Shown here one piece after another: positions 1-11,860 of a stretch of 28,885 nucleotides of DNA; the stretch's first letter is position 1; each line of letters opens with the position of its first letter. Source of the stretch: Micractinium sp. NFX-FRZ. Lineage: Eukaryota > Chlorophyta > Trebouxiophyceae > Chlorellales > Chlorellaceae. The notes beneath the pieces were generated by a model. That model searched no databases. It was not told the DNA's origin and worked only from the letters and a program-made list of their open reading frames with translations. The DNA lies in the NCBI GenBank assembly GCA_029339195.1, contig JAPTJF010000617.1:1-28885 (forward strand). The letters run 5' to 3'. The position numbers and the translations under genes are program-made.

Positions 1-831
1 GGGTAAGCCCCAGGGGGCGGGTAGCCGGTGGGGGGCGGGGCCGGGGCGGGCTCGCGCGCGTGCTCCGCTGCGACCGGCGCCGCGGCAGCGACGGGGGCTG
101 GAGCGGGCGCGGCGGCGGGCGCCGCAGCGGGCGCGGCCGCAGCGGGCGCCGCCCCGGTCAGCTTGTTGATGGCGGCGCGGATCTTGCGCAGCTTCAGGAA
201 GGAATGGGGGCAGCTGAGACGGTGAGCGCGGCAGGCTTGACAGGGCAGGTGTGGAGGGCAGGGAACCGGGTCGGCAGCACATGCCAGGGAAGCAGGGGAA
301 GCAGGGGGGGAGCAGGGCACCACAGACCCCACTGCCACTTGCCTGCAGCGGCTTGCACCCCAGCTCCTTCAGGTCATCGTCCGTCAGGCCCAGGAAGTCT
401 GCAGGCGGCAGCCAGGGGAGCAGGGTGGGCGTGGCACTCGGCAGGCTCTGTGGCGTGTGGGCTGGCGTCGGCTGCGGCGTCGGCGGCCCGCCTGCGATGC
501 AGCAGGCTGCCTTCTGCCACCGCGTCGCCGACATCGCTACCCCGATTCCCTTGAACTGCAGGTGTCCAAACAACCCCCTGGGGCGGGGGCCGCGCCCTCG
601 GTGGTACTGCGCGCATGACCTAACCTGCCAAGCCACCCTAATCTTCCCCAGCGGGCGGTGCTGATCAAAGCTCGACATACACGCGCAACAACGCCCTCGC
701 GCCTGCTCACCGGGCCCCGCTACAGCATTCTCCTTGAACGCCTCGATTATGTGCTCTGGCAGCTCCAAGTCCGCCTTCAGGTACTCGCAAACATCCGACA
801 CGTGCCATTCGCAGGGCCCCAAGGCCGGCAT
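1..831 (-). CDS. SAM-domain protein, copy A (3' part outside window)
   Basis: Exons are 831-711, 398-343 and 191-1, continuing off the left edge. The start codon at 831-829 begins MPALGPCEWHVSDVCEYL, and the spliced product reads on through ELPEHIIEAFKENAVAG, DFLGLTDDDLKELG and LRKIRAAINKL, a complete sterile alpha motif (SAM) of about 65 residues. After it comes an Ala/Pro stretch ending in PPTGYPPPGAYP at the window edge. Exon 1 has the same length (121 nt) and end phase as exon 1 of copies B and C, so this is an older member of the same family. Intron 2 seems to use a GC donor (GCAAGT) and a non-CAG acceptor (AAG). SAM domains are protein-interaction or oligomerisation modules; the partner is unknown. 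The SAM call is firm, and the intron 2 acceptor was chosen by homology and is less sure. Confidence 0.72.
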   Translation of the reverse strand, partial: MPALGPCEWHVSDVCEYLKADLELPEHIIEAFKENAVAGPGEQARGRCCACMSSFDQHRPLGKIRVAWQVRSCAQYHRGRGPRPRGLFGHLQFKGIGVAMSATRWQKAACCIAGGPPTPQPTPAHTPQSLPSATPTLLPWLPPADFLGLTDDDLKELGCKPLQASGSGVCGALLPPCFPCFPGMCCRPGSLPSTPALSSLPRSPSQLPPFLPEAAQDPRRHQQADRGGARCGRARCGARRRARSSPRRCRGAGRSGARARARPGPAPHRLPAPWGLP

Positions 832-1251
832 GGCGCGGGTTGTGTAGGGGTGTGAGGGCTCGGGTGCTGGGGCAGCTGAACAAGCGTTCGCAACGGAGGG
901 AGGTTTGTATGAAGCGTTAAAGAGCGAGACAGTCACAGTAGAGGGCAACCAATGTCGGAACAAGGTATCCCACGGTGGATTGTGACCGTAGATTGTGTCG
1001 GCCAGCGGCCTGTCGTGCGCAGCAGGCAGGCCGGCCTGGCGGCAAGGGGGCTGCCGAAGCCCCCTGAGACTTCTGTGTCTACAGCCATATTTTGTTGCAG
1101 TGCACTGGAAGCAAAGAAATAGGAGCATGCGCAAAAGGGCAGCAGCAACAGGGATGCAAAGAATCCCAACGGTTCACGAGGCGGGCAGTTTGCGTGCCAT
1201 TCTCAAGAGCCGCCCTTGCAGCCTTCTCCGCAGCCGTCCTCCCAGCTGCCC
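832..1251. other. Spacer between SAM copies A and B
   Basis: These 420 bases hold the upstream region of copy A and the downstream region of copy B, both on the minus strand. I see no coding exon, RNA gene or clear poly(A) signal. Bases from about 1204 to 1251 resemble 15638-15691 next to copy C, so the duplicated unit reaches a little past the stop codon. Confidence 0.5.
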
Positions 1252-4200
1252 TCACATGTCGAGGAGGGACATGCCCCCCACCTGGGCAGCCAGGCCCGCC
1301 TTTTCAGGGGGGCTGAGTGCAGCCGCCAGCATCTCGCTGCGGAAGCCCTCCAGCTCGCCCCGCTTGCCCTCCACCTGCACCAGAGATTGCGGTGGGTTGG
1401 GTTTGGGTGCGGGTGTGGCTGGACAAAGCGGCTCTCTGCCGCCTTATCTGAGGCAGCATCAAGCCAACCGGTAGCTTCCTCCCTCACCACCCGAGCGCGC
1501 CAACAACCGCAGAGCTCTCCCCCCTGCGCACCTGCGCGCGCAGCCCGTGCTCGCGCTGAGTGTAGGCCGCCAGGTTGCTCTGCGCCCACTGCGCCGCCGG
1601 CTTGACCTGCAGCTGATGCGGCACACTTTCAGAGCACAACGCAGCAGCTGAGCAGCTGCTGTGGTCAACATGAGCGGGGCTGCCTGGTGGTGGCGCGCAC
1701 CCCTCGGGCGCTGACGACACCCGCCTGCCCCCATTTTCAGCAGTCGCTGTCTCCTCTCCCGCTCTCCTCTCCTCTCACCTGGGCCAGCAGCTTCTCCACC
1801 TCGGAGATGGACTTGCGTGTGGCAGCCGCCTGCAGCCAGGGGGTGCCAGTTCAACGAGTGTTACCAACAATTGGCAGGCTGTGCGCGCTTGGCGGCGGCC
1901 GCCCACCGGCAAGGTCACCGACCGCCCCAGAAAGCCCCCCTGGCTCGCCTGCAAGCCCACACCCCCACCTGCATGATGTCCATCATGGCGCCTCCCGTCA
2001 GCATGTTCACAAACCTGCGATGCATCCAGGACAGAGGAACACGTGCGCAGACCAGTTTAAGTCTTCTCTGTACCGTCGCCCCAATGTGCACACATGGCCC
2101 ACGCGTGCTGCTGCCCCTGACGCGGGGCCCTCTTCAAGTGGCACGTCGGACCATCAGTTAGGGCTCGTTGTTTCGCGAATATGCAGGCAACACAACAGGG
2201 CATCGCTCGCCTCACTGTGAGGGATGGGGCAAACGAGTGATCACTGAAAGCGCAACTTACATGCCTGCCTTGGCAGCCTTTAGTATCGAGTCGTCCACCT
2301 GTGGCAGTGCTGCGCCCAGCAGGCTGCGCGCCTGCACGATTGCAAGCGAGGGGGCCAGGCAGGCTGGCTGGTGAGGCGGTGTGTTTGCACAGGAACAGTG
2401 CACCAGGCCCAAGGCTGGAACTGGCGGTGGGTGGGGTGCCGGGGGGACAGCCATGCTCGCCAGGGGGGCCCTGGACCTCAGGTGCCTTCGGACCCTGGCC
2501 TGAGCAGAGGCGCACGCCAGCCGAACGGGCGCGCAGCACATGCATGAACACAGGCTGGCGGCGCAGGCCCCGCACTGCCGCCCCGCCCCACCCCGCCGCC
2601 CGCACCTCTGCCGTCTCCTGCGCCGCCTGCGCCACGGCGTCGTTGGCCCTCCGGAAGATTGCCAGCTCAACCATGTCCTGCTCAGCAGGAACACAGAACG
2701 GGGGTGAAACAGGGTGCGGATGGCGTGGGGTGGGGTAGGGTGGGGGGCAAGACAAGAGAGCCAGAGCTCAATCAGTGGCATGTCCTGCTCAAAAGCCAGG
2801 GCAGCATACAGGATGTGCGCGTGACATGTGGAGAGGTGAAGTCAGAGACCAGTGGCCAGCTCATGTCCTGCGGGGCAGGGGGTGGGCCGGGTTGAGAACG
2901 CGCCTTGTCGGTGCGCACAACCAAAAGAGACCTCCATACCTACTACTGGCATTCAAGAGACCCCCTTGCCCACACGGATGACCACACAGCCGGGAAAAGA
3001 GTTCAGCACGCGGAAGGGTGGGCGGACGGGCAGAGTAGGACGCGGAAACGTGAGGCGCAAACGGGGGCAGGCAGCAGCATGGCACTGGCTGGCATGTGTG
3101 TGGGAGTGTGTGGGAGTGTGTGGAGGCGAGGAGGTGTAGCAGTCGGGCGGGCAGGCAGGAGGGCAGGTGGGCGGGCCGCACTCACCCCCATCAGCTGCCC
3201 GGGCTGGAAAGCGCCAGGCACGCCGGTGACAGCTGCAGCAGTGGCAAGGAGCTCAGGGATGGGCGCAACTGAGCGGCTGGGAGGTTTTGATGCGGAGCTG
3301 CAGGCAGTGCTGGGGCGCAGGGCAGAGGCAGGCACATGTCCAAGCCAGGGGCTGGGCAGCCTAGCCCTCCTTTCCTTCTAGCCCTCCTCTTCCTAGCCAC
3401 CCCTCTTCCTTCTTACCTGCCCTCCTCATGCCCCGCCCCATGCCCATCATGTTCACCACTTGCGTGCCACGCAGAGACTGCAGAGGAAGAGTGGAGGTGG
3501 AGGCACCGGTGGTTGGTGGATGCCGGTGGTTGGTGGTGTGCGGCACAGGGGCAGGAGGACGGAAGGGAGGGAGGAGTGGCGGCAGCGCAGGCCCGGGTGC
3601 CGTGGCGGCCATGTCACTCCAGCTACCCGCAGCGCTGGCATACCCTAGCCCTCCTTCCAGCCGCCGGCCTCGCCCACTCCCGCTCCTGCCCTCCACGCGA
3701 CCCCCCCAGCACCGCTGTCGTTGCCCAAACCCTGGCCATCCTTTCCTGCTGCACATCCTGTTCATCCCTCCCCATCTCCCACACATCCCCCCCACCCACC
3801 CACGTGCCATGATATGAATGGAGGCAGGAAGTTTGGAAGGCAACCATGTTTCCATAGTTGCTCCCACCCACCTGGATGGCATCCTCCAGCCTCTTGGCGG
3901 CGCTGTTCAGCAGCTGGCTGCCCCGCCCGTAGGTGGACACGCCGCGGTGCGCCTGCACAGGCAGCGGGCGGGTGGCATGTGAGTGGGTGGGTAGCACGAG
4001 TGGTTGGGGTGGTGATGACAGCGGCGCAGAGGGCGGCGGCCAGCGCAGCCGACAGACCCCTTTGCAAGTGCAATCGGCACGCCAGGGTGCTTGGCAGCCA
4101 GCACAGTGCGTGCCTGCAGGCATAGAAGTGTCTTTGGCAGCCCAGTGCATGCTTGCAGGACCCACCCTGCCCTGTCCCACCCTGCCCCACCCTGTCCCCT

Positions 4201-6624
4201 CCCCCCACCTGCCACCCCGTCCACCTCTGCTGCTTGCCCCTCCAGCCTGGCCTGCCCCCCCGCCAACCCCACCACATGCCAAGCTAATAAGCACGAAAAG
4301 CCCAACCCGCTCACCTCTGCCGCCTGGCCCTCCAGAACGCGCGCCTCATCCATCAGCGCGTTCTGGCGAGTGGAGGAGCGCCAGGCAGGGGAGGCAAACA
4401 TGCGCTGCACAACCTCCTCGGCCAGCCGCTGGGCGCTGGACAGCTCAGACTCCTGAGCGAGGGCAGAGGGGCGTCGCGGTGGGGGTGTGGAGGGTGCAGA
4501 GTGGCCGGATGGGAATGCGGAGCAGCAGGCAGTCGGCGGGAGATAAGGGCCGGCCAGCGCTCTGTCCGCGTGCTCGCTACAGGCCCCTCACACAGCTTTT
4601 CAGCACAGCCCGCTCCTCCTAAATCCCTACCCCACGCACCTTGCCCTGCCATGCCGCCAGCTGCCTGCGCGCCTCCCCCAGCTGAGCAGCCGCCGCAGCG
4701 CTCGCCTGCTCCACCTGCTGCAGCCCGCGGGTGGCACGATCCAGAGCCTGCTTGCTCGCCTCTGCAGCAGCAACCACGATTCACGTGAACAGCGTGACAA
4801 ACGTGCACAGCGGAACCAGGGCTCAGATGCGGGCAGTCAGGCAGGACTGCCTGCCCCATGATGCCGCCTCGGCTCACCATCCTGCCGAGGGCTCAGCATG
4901 GCTGCCAGCATAACATGGTTGCCTCTCCCCCTGCCTCCCGGCCCGCCCCTCACCCAGCTTCTCCTGCTGCTTGCTCTTGCCGCCCAGCGCCTGCAGGCGC
5001 GGGCCAGCAGCGGGCGCACACTTGGCACGCTGAGTATGTGTCCATGCAGGAGCAGCACGAGCTGGTGGCGAGGGCACATGCCTCCACACAGCACAGGCAA
5101 GAGGCACCTGCATGGCGCCTGGATAAGCTGCCCTGGGGCATGCTCATTTAGCGCGTTAACAAAGTTGGTTGGCTCACCTTGCCTGGGTACCACTTGTCCT
5201 CGGAGTGCTTGGTGTACTGCACGGGGAGGGAGGGGCAGGCGAGCGGGGCGCATGAGGGGTGGTGGGGTGGCGCTCCACGTGAACGCAGGGTGGTCCCCGC
5301 TTCAGGGGCAGAGGGTGCGTGCGGGGGTCACCATGCCCACGCTCCCGCCCAGGGGGGCTTTGCTCCGCATAGAAATCAGGAACAATTTGCGGAGAGAAAA
5401 CGGTCGCAGCTTGTTCCCTGGCTAGGTGGTGTCACAGCTTGACAGGAGCCTGTCCGGGGCACAAGGAGCCTGCACCCCTAGCAGCGCATCCACCGCCTAA
5501 AAGAGCCCACCTCGTGCTGCGCCTCCGCCACCGCCGTGCGTGCGCCCGGCAGCGCGCGCTGCGCCCCCTCCAGCTGGCTCTGCAGGGTGCCGGCGTGCCG
5601 GCGGGCTTGTGCCAGCTTGGCGGGGATCTGCAAGGGGTGGGGCAGCCGGGGCAGTGTGATGGTGGGGGAGGGAGCAGCGGGAGGGGGAGGGGGTCGCGAG
5701 CGCATCCTTGGGGGGGGTCCCGAGAGCAAGGAGATGAGGCCCCGCCCCGTCATGCACGCTGTGCGCACAGGGCAGGGCGAACTCGTCGCCCTGTCTCTAT
5801 AGCTATAGCCCCTAATAGCTCGTTCCTCTTGTCCCCGGCGGGGCTGCCGACCTAGCACAGGGTCGACCTAGCCCACACCGGGGCTGCCAGGGAGGCAGCC
5901 TCCGGCTGTCTCTGCCACCACCGCCCTCTCACCTGCATCCCATGCAGGCCGGCAATCTGGTCCTGCAGCTGGCGGTAGCGTGCCAGGTCAGCAGGGTCAA
6001 AGGCTGTGGCCGGGTTGGGCTCCGCTGCAGGCACCGGAGGCGCCGCGGTGGGGGCGGGGGCGGGGGCTGCCGGAGGGGGAGAGGGCCCCACTGCGGGTGT
6101 GGTGGGGGCCGGTGCTGTGGTGGCGGCGCTTGGGGCGGCAGGCGTGGCCACGCCCAGCTGTATGAGCGCCTTGCGGATCTTGCACGCCTGCAGAGGTGAG
6201 GTGAACGCGGGTGTTCCGTTGGCGTCAGTCTATCCCGTACAGCCCAGCTAGGTGTCCCCAGCACGCAGCTGGGGAGACGCACTGGGCACAGCGCCCTCCC
6301 CCCCACCCAGTCAGGCAGCCCACCTGCAGGCTGGTGCACTGCAGCTCCTGTACAAGGTCCTCATCTGTCAGGGTGGCCAGATCTTCATGGGAGGCAAAAA
6401 AAGGCAGAGGGCTTGGGTGGCGGTGGCAAGTACCAACAGCAGGACCGGTGGTGGCACGGCGGCCGCTTCTCCGCCCCGCGGCTCTCGTGCTCTCTCTGCG
6501 CACCTGCGCCCGAGATGCCATTGTCCTTGAAGCTGTCAGCAATCTTTGGGGGAAGCTCTAGCTCCGCGGTGAGGAACCTCGCCACCTGCGCGCAGCTCCA
6601 AGTCTCTGGCGGGCTGGACACCAT
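1252..6624 (-). CDS. SAM domain plus coiled-coil protein, copy B
   Basis: Seventeen exons on the minus strand: 6624-6504, 6382-6324, 6187-5933, 5627-5511, 5216-5178, 4990-4954, 4761-4640, 4452-4315, 3952-3872, 3477-3417, 3232-3186, 2677-2606, 2331-2261, 2014-1969, 1829-1779, 1606-1532 and 1374-1252. They total 1515 nt, or 504 residues. Residues 8-68 are a SAM domain (WSCAQVARFL, SFKDNGISGAD, LTDEDLVQEL, CKIRKAL). Residues about 75-125 are an Ala/Pro linker. From about 130 to the end the protein is Ala/Gln/Glu/Lys-rich and mostly helical, probably coiled coil (AKLAQARRHAGTLQSQLEG, ASKQALDRATRGLQQVEQ), broken by a Gly/Met-rich part near 335-360. It ends GGMSLLDM. I see no signal peptide or membrane span, so a cytosolic scaffold is inferred. 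Its function is unknown; I recognise no named family beyond SAM. It shares a divergent promoter with the lipase gene. Confidence 0.85.
2015..2260 (-). other. Intron present in copy B, absent in copy C
   Basis: This 246-base intron (donor GTAAGT at 2260, acceptor CGCAG ending at 2015) splits a Met codon between AAKAG and FVNML. The matching place in copy C (around 16780) is continuous coding sequence reading AARAGIFVNML, so only one of the two paralogues carries the intron. Confidence 0.8.
5851..5897. repeat. Near-identical intron patch shared with 20254-20300
   Basis: Within intron 3 of copy B, about 47 bases match intron 3 of copy C at nearly every position, although much of the rest of the intron has diverged. 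It contains the direct repeat GACCTAGC. It may be a recent gene-conversion tract or a constrained intronic element. Confidence 0.6.
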
Positions 6625-6889
6625 GTCGGCGTGTTGTGAGATCACTTGTGTGTGCGCTAGCCAGTGGATATGCGACAAACTGGCGAAGGGGGATCATATC
6701 TGGGACACCACATCTCGCCTCGGATACTGGTGCGCTCAGAGGCGGCCTACCTTGCAGTGATTCTAGGCCGCCCCGATCCTAGGCAAACGAAACACCCAAA
6801 GCGGAAGTTAAACTTGCCAAATAAAACATTCGTTCGTTCACCCGCTGGCACCAGGCCGCGGACGTCCCCCAAGCAGCCATTCAAGCAGG
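6625..6889. promoter_or_regulatory. Divergent promoter, SAM copy B and lipase
   Basis: Only 265 bases separate the start codons of copy B (minus, 6624) and the lipase (plus, 6890), so both 5' UTRs and promoters must lie here. Bases 6795-6840 are AT-richer than their surroundings. The same arrangement is kept upstream of copy C (21018-21277). Blocks shared between the two include CGATCCTAGGC plus GACGAAACAC-like sequence (6773-6800 and 21185-21211) and CCTCGGATACTG (6718-6729 and 21110-21121). These shared blocks are candidate control elements, inferred only from the comparison. Confidence 0.65.
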
Positions 6890-9800
6890 ATGCAAGGTGC
6901 AGGCGCGGGTGACAGCGACGTGGAGGCGGCGTCCGTGCCAGACGCCGTCATAGCAGCGGCCCCGCCGCCGCTGCCGCCGGTGCCGGCTGTGGAGGTGCTG
7001 TCTGCGGCGGGTCAGCAGCCCTCCAGGTCGCCGCTGACGGCAGAGCAGAAGCAGGGGATCAAGGAGGAGGTGGAGGGGGAGCAGCAGAAGGTGGTGCTGA
7101 GGGTGCAGGTGAGCGGGTGCTTGCACCCCCCTCGCTGTCCCTGCCTGCCTGAAGGGCGCAGAGCGGGGGATCCCCCTGCTGCCACCGCCGCTGCTGCCGC
7201 TGCTGCTGCCGCCAACTAGTGCTGCTGCTGCTGCGGCGGCCACCTCACGCACTCCCACCATGTCGTTTGAATGTGTAGGTAGCCACCAAGGGCCAGGCGA
7301 GGCTGCTCACCTGGTCGGTCATCATCCTAAACACCATCTTCGTGCTCCTGGCCATCGCATTACTGGGGGGCGAGGCAGCCCTGCGCACCCTGGGAGACGT
7401 GCGTGCGCGCCTGCGCATGCTGCTGCTGCTGCCGTTGCCGTGTCGCACTGCGACTGGACACCTGCCTGCACTGCCTGCCTGCCTGCCTGCTGGGCCCTCT
7501 CGTGTGCCCCGACCCGCGCGCCCAGCCCCAGCCGCCGTGCAAACACCACCACCACTGGACGCCTCGCACCACTCCGCTCCTCCCGCTGGTTCCCCTCCCG
7601 CCGCTCCCCTCGCACTTGCACCCACAGATGCGCAAGCTGTACAAGGCGCAGTTGGTGCTGGGGTCTGTCTGCCTGGGGCTGCTGGGGGGCATCTTGATAT
7701 GGATGGGCGCCAGCGTGCGCAGCACCATGCGGGAGCGGCGTGCCTGGTGAGCTCCCCGGTGGCAGGGAGGGGCCCAGGGGCTACCTTCAAGGGCCGTGGG
7801 TATGCCAACGGATGTTGCGTGGCAGTAGCTGCGCGAAAAACGGCCCCCCTGCCGGGGGTGATGAGACGCGCGGCTCTCTAGTTGCACATGCTACCTCCCG
7901 CGCCAGATGGTCTGGGCCAGGCACCCTCTCAAGCCTGGCTCGCCCCAAACCAGCCTGCCCTACCCCGATCCACCCTGCCACACCCGCCTCCTCCCCGCCC
8001 ACCACCCGCAGGTCCGTACGCCAGCGCTATTTTGCCGCCACTGCCGCCGTCCTGCTCTTCACTGTGTTTGCCTTCAGCGTGGTTTATGTGGCAGGGCTGG
8101 CGGACACGCTGCACCAGCCAGACTGTTCGTACCCCTGGGTGGCGCTGGCGGTGCTCGAATTCCTGCGGGTGAGCTTGGGTTGAACCCTAACCACAAAACC
8201 CTAAACGGGGCTGGGTATGGAATGACTGCGGGTGGATCTGTGCAGGGCGGGGCAAGGGGGTGTGGTGCGGTTCTGGAGTGCCTGCCGCAGGCTGCTGGGT
8301 GAGGTGGGGTCGGGCTGGGCAGCGCCGGGGTGGGGCGGGGCGGGTGTTGGCGCACATTGGGCAGCAACCTGCCGATTCATGTACTGTCAGGGGGAGGCCA
8401 GCCCAGGCATCATCCTCCGTTCACTGCCTCCCCTGCCTCCGCATGTTTAGTTCCCCACAGCACCTGGCCTTCCCCTTCCTCATGCTCTGCCGTCTGCTGC
8501 CCCTTCTACTCCCTCCCCTCGCAGCGCCTGGCCTTCTCCTTTGCCCTGTTCTACCTGCTGGTCCGCCTCTCCAACATGAGGCTGTACCGTGGAGATGGGG
8601 CTCTGGACACGGACGTGAGTGGGTGGTGGGGTGGCTGTGTGCGCACACGCACGCATGCGAATGTGCTTGCCAGGGTGCCCGCTCACCTCCCGGCGTGCTC
8701 TTGCTGCCAGCGGAGCCCAGCAATACTGTATGCACACCATTGCCCTGCGCTGCCCCCGCCTCGGGGCAAGCTGCCATGCCCAGCTGAGTGTGGGGAGGCT
8801 TGTGAGTTTTGAAGGTCTCGCCTGCGCCCCAAACATGTAACTCCCATTCTGTCTCGCCCCACCCCGCCTTGCGCGTGCACTGCCCCGGCCTGCACGTGCA
8901 GCCCGACCACCTGCTGCTCATGGATCGCCCCTGGGCCGACAAGGCGCGCTCCAACCTCCTCATCTTCTCCGTCTGGGTTCTGATGGTGGCCTGCCTCGCA
9001 CTCAACCTGGCCAACAGGGTGCGCTGCATGCCAGACGGCTGGCCACGGTGCTAGCCACCTTGCGCCCTTGCCACCGCGCCTGCCACCTTGCGCCCTTGCC
9101 ACCGTGCCTGCCACCTAGGAGGAGTGCTGACCAGTTGCTGCCTGCCGCCTGCAGCAGCGCACCATCTGCCTGACCATCCATCCGTCTGCCTGCCGCCACA
9201 CCTCCCTGCCTCCATCGGGTAGGCAGCGGGGGGGGCTCCCTGCCTCCCCCAGGCAGGGACAGGCAGCCCCCCCCCCCGCATCTGCGATGCTGACAATGGG
9301 ATGGCCTTCCCTACTGGGCTGCAGTTGCGCCAATACAACTTGGGTGCACGCGACAGCATCTCCGGCTGTGCAACACAGATTTCCCAGCTGCCCTGCACAG
9401 CTCCGCCGCTCCAGGCCGTCTCCGCCGGTGAGGACCTGCTCCTGTGCATGCGCCTGTTGTGCATCTAAACTGCCCAGGGGCTCCCATTCTCGCCAGTGCG
9501 GCCCATTTGCAAGCTGTGCACCCGTTGCCCCGCCTCTTCCGCACTAGATCCAGTGCCACCCAGCAAGCGGTGGCACAGGAAGTCTGGCAGCGCGGCTTGT
9601 GAGCCAGAGCGCCACACACTGAGGCTCCACGTGGGGTCCCTGCCCCCGCCCTGCAGCCGTGTCGTTTGGCGCTAACCTTGCGTTTGTGGTCTGGTGGTGG
9701 CTGCTGGCCAGGCATGCGCTGCGGGACCACAAACAGCTGCCCTTCTGTCGGTACAGGTGAGGGGGAGAGCAGGCCGGCCGGCCGCCCCCGCTGTCCGCGC

Positions 9801-11818
9801 TGACACTGGCCCTGCCTCGACAACAGCCTGCATGTTTGGCATTCCTGCCTGCCAGTTGGAAGCAACTGCCAGCACTGCGCTGTGCTGCGCAGCTCTCCGG
9901 GCACTGTGCTGGTGCTTACGTGTGCGTGTGCCGCCACCTCCCCCCACTCCCGCCCTCGCCCGCCCCCCGCCCCGCAGGCCCACCCACATCTTTGTGCGCA
10001 CCTGCACGCGGGTGCTGGGCCCGGTGCAGGTTGCGGTGCTGCTGTCGGTGCTGCTAATAGAGCTGGTGCCGGCGCTGAGGGGCAACTGCATGTCGGTTGT
10101 GTCGGCTCAGCTGGGAAACCTGCCGGTGGAACTGTCGCTCACGGTGGCCGCCGTCGTCTTTGCCATTCTGTGAGCAGGGGCCAATACCGTAGATGGGGCT
10201 CGCCGTTGCTGCTGCGCAGTGCTGCCTGGGTGGGTGGCGGCTTGCCCTGACCAGCAGCCCTGGGAGCTGCGGTGCAGAACTTGCGAGAGCTTCCCACGCG
10301 TGTTCCCTCAAACCTAACCGGCAACGCTACAAGAGGGGTCTTGCACGGAACTTAGTCATAACCCAAGGGTTTGTTTTGAGAGCATGCGCCACCGGTACGA
10401 GTTTCCCGCCCCACTGCCCCACTGCCCCCCATGCCTGCCCGCAGGTACATGCCCAAGGCCCGGGAGATGGACAGCCCCCTGCTCCAGGAGTTTCTGCAGG
10501 TGGGAGAGGCTCGAGGGTTAGTCTTGGTCAAACTGAAATGACAGGCAGGCTGCAGAGCGGAGCAGCATGCAGCACCGTGCAACACCACGTGCACGTGTTG
10601 CCAGCGCACTCCACGCTACCCCTTGCTGCTGTCCTTGGTGCTTCTTTCCTGCCGCTTCTTCCAATGTGCAGGCCTTCTCCTGGACCCAGGCCAACATACC
10701 TGCTACACTTCTCCATCCTTCTACCTCATCCCCCTTGCGCAGGCCTTCTCGTGGACCCAGGCCGACGTCCCTGCTGACCTGGAGCGACGCAACCAGCAGC
10801 TGCTGGCATCAGACGTGACGCCCAGGAAGGCGGTGGACCAGGCAAGCCGAGAGGGGCAAGGGTCTCGAGCGCAAGGGTTGGGAGGGTGGGCGGCAGGGGC
10901 CCGAGGGGTGTGAAGGGGGCACAGGTGGGGTTGGAAGAAGCGGGGCGGGAAGAGGGAGGGACCGCCGAGGCAGGCTGCGCAGCGACGGCCGCGAGGCAGT
11001 CCTGCAACGCCTGCGCTGCCCCCGCGTGTTGCTGTGCCCTGCTGTGCCCTCCTGTGCCTCTCCGGCCACTCATCCTGCCATGCTGGCACCCCTCCCCCCG
11101 CTGCCTCTGCCACCGCAGTCCGACCTGGGTGCTCAAGTCGAGGGGGCAGCAGACTACCTGCCTGGTGTGCTGCGCCTGGGGCTGGGCAAGCTGGCACGTG
11201 TGCAGGACCTGGGCAGCGCGCTGGCACAGCTGAAGCAGGAGCCGATCTTCTGCTTCGAGACCGCGTGCCGGCTCTCCTACTGGGCACGCTTGGTGTGTGG
11301 GCCTATGTGGGCGTATGTGGGAGGCCGGTCGGGACGCAGGCAGCCTTGGCCAACCTGGGGTGTGGCAGACGACCTTGCCTTGCTTGCCCTGTGCCGCCAC
11401 CCAACCTCACGGTCGCCGGGCCGCCCGCGCCCACCGACTGATCTTTCTGCCGCCCCATCGCCGCCCCCTGCCTCTCCTGCTTCCTTGCCTAACCTTGCCA
11501 TCCCACCTTGCCACGCCATGCCATGCCATCCCGGCCGACCCGCCACCCTGGCAGGCGTGACGAGGCCATGCCATGCAAGAGCGGGAGCAGCCCTAGGACT
11601 ACAAGCACACGAAAAGTCGCCTCAGTGTGGTTTTTGAATCTCTGCTAACTCTGGAAACCATGCAGGCGTACTATGATGACGAGCACCACAAGTACTTCAA
11701 ACCAGCCATTGCGCTCCCCCTGTTCAACTTGGAGCACTGGTGCGCAGGCGGGGCCGAGCGGGCAGCCTGGGCTCATGCAGCATGCAGCTGGAGGGCAGAT
11801 GGCACTGGCCAGAGTGTG

Positions 11819-11860
<42 letters not shown>

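Noticed and set aside
8182..8206. Telomere-like CCCTAAC and CCCTAAAC motifs
   Set aside because: Only two imperfect units occur in a lipase intron; that is within chance and not an interstitial telomere array.
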